From: Vicinamibacteria bacterium
GTDB lineage: Bacteria > Acidobacteriota > Vicinamibacteria > Vicinamibacterales > UBA2999
DNA: 6,423 nt
NCBI GenBank assembly: GCA_025938035.1
Contig: JAICQE010000210.1
Span: 1-6,423, forward strand
Direction of reading: 5' to 3'
Position numbers and translations under genes: made by a program. The first letter of the stretch is position 1. Each line of letters starts with the position of its first letter. The notes below the pieces were generated by a model. The model did no database searches, was not told the DNA's origin, and saw nothing but the letters and a program-made list of their open reading frames with translations. Positions 5,925 to 6,423 of the stretch are shown piece by piece.

Positions 5925-5929
<5 letters not shown>
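5871..5929 (+). repeat. Leader palindrome and direct repeat that copy the tRNA-Thr 5' end
   Basis: A perfect palindrome GGCCGACTTGTCGGCC occupies 5874-5889. The 9-mer GAAGGCCGA at 5871-5879 recurs at 5921-5929, where its last five bases are the start of the tRNA-Thr acceptor. TCGGCC (5884-5889) can therefore pair with either GGCCGA copy: the local one, or the one running into the tRNA. This gives two exclusive folds of the precursor. Confidence 0.6.
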
Positions 5930-5996
<67 letters not shown>

Positions 5997-6000
<4 letters not shown>

Positions 6001-6064
6001 CCCTTCGCTCGGCGGGGAAGAGGCGAGCCGAGCTTCGGGTGGCGAGCCAGCGAGCGAAGGTGGA
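5997..6064 (+). repeat. 14-bp hairpin with one bulge between tRNA-Thr(GGT) and tuf
   Basis: CCTTCGCTCG (6002-6011) is the perfect complement of CGAGCGAAGG (6051-6060). With C6001 bulged, TCCA (5997-6000, the tRNA discriminator and CCA) pairs with TGGA (6061-6064). An alternative inner stem, GCTCGGC (6007-6013) with GCCGAGC (6027-6033), uses some of the same bases, so the two folds exclude each other. No T run follows, so it is not an intrinsic terminator. It may guide precursor processing or shape the tuf leader. Confidence 0.65.
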
Positions 6065-6127
6065 CTGATCGGCACAGAGGAACTCCCAGCGGAACTCAGG
6101 CTTTCACGAGAGCGAGCGCAGACGCAC

Positions 6128-6423
6128 ATGGCGAAAGAAAAATTTGATCGTTCGAAACCGCACGTGAACGTGGGGACGATCGGGCACATCGACCACGGCA
6201 AGACGACGCTGACGGCGGCGCTGACGAAGGTGGCGGCCGACAAGGGGTGGGCGAAGTTCGTGCCGTATGACGAGGTGGCGAAGGCGTCGGAGTCGCAGGG
6301 GCGCCGGGACGAGACGAAGATTCTGACGATCGCGTCGAGCCACGTGGAGTATGCGACGGCGAACCGGCACTACGCGCACGTGGACTGCCCGGGGCACGCG
6401 GACTACATCAAGAACATGATCAC
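6128..6423 (+). CDS. tuf: Elongation factor Tu, N-terminal fragment with unusual switch I
   Basis: The first 98 codons of EF-Tu, cut by the right edge. EF-Tu is the GTPase that carries aminoacyl-tRNA to the ribosomal A site. [23 protein letters not shown] (10-32) contains the P loop GHIDHGKT (19-26), and [15 protein letters not shown] (84-98) contains the DxxG motif with His90 in the place of the catalytic histidine. The stretch between them is odd. E. coli has [20 protein letters not shown] after the FDQI block; here 25 residues (51-75) run [20 protein letters not shown], then SHVEY. The RGITI motif is thus replaced by KILTI, with about five extra residues, but Thr67 still sits where the magnesium-coordinating switch I Thr belongs. 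The ATG at 6128 matches the family N-terminus. Codons favour G-ending forms (GTG, GCG, ACG, AAG), unlike the mixed C/G use of neighbours, which fits high expression. It is probably cotranscribed with the tRNAs. Confidence 0.93.
   Translation, partial: MAKEKFDRSKPHVNVGTIGHIDHGKTTLTAALTKVAADKGWAKFVPYDEVAKASESQGRRDETKILTIASSHVEYATANRHYAHVDCPGHADYIKNMI

Overview
This is a high-GC bacterial chromosomal segment made mostly of housekeeping genes. The GC content, an IspD-IspF fusion, GTG start codons, the scarcity of Shine-Dalgarno sequences, and strand-oriented heptanucleotide repeats at gene junctions together suggest an uncultured or soil-type lineage such as Acidobacteriota (Vicinamibacteria-like). 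That assignment is inference; no marker gene here was compared against a database.

Layout. On the minus strand at the left edge lies a sugar ABC-uptake operon: a lipoprotein-type family 1 solute-binding protein (117-1382), then the first 40 codons of a membrane permease (1-120), joined by a 4-base GTGA overlap. A divergent 88-bp gap holding a heptad repeat separates this from a plus-strand group: ispDF (1471-2643, isoprenoid precursor synthesis), a second heptad repeat that begins at the ispDF stop and ends at the gltX start, gltX (2673-4172, glutamyl-tRNA synthetase), a possible 29-residue small ORF, and an rlmB-like rRNA 2'-O-methyltransferase (4259-5011).

From about 5099 comes a stable-RNA/translation operon: a plausible sigma70-type promoter, tRNA-Thr(UGU), tRNA-Tyr(GUA), tRNA-Gly(UCC), tRNA-Thr(GGU), then the first 98 codons of tuf (EF-Tu), cut by the window end. 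The tRNA order and anticodons match the E. coli thrU-tyrU-glyT-thrT-tufB operon. Unlike E. coli, the spacers are long (174-187 nt between tRNAs, 127 nt before tuf) and rich in inverted repeats, several of which pair with a tRNA 3' CCA end or 5' acceptor strand. No factor-independent terminator (GC stem plus T run) is visible anywhere, so readthrough from the tRNAs into tuf is likely.

The genes to the right of 2673 share a theme of translation: charging tRNA with Glu, modifying 23S rRNA, supplying tRNAs and delivering aminoacyl-tRNA. The most interesting points are the EF-Tu switch I region, which lacks the usual RGITI motif and is about five residues longer than in E. coli; the hairpin-filled tRNA spacers; and the heptad repeats that carry a stop codon in all three forward frames and abut GTG starts. 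No novel defence, mobile or biosynthetic system is present.
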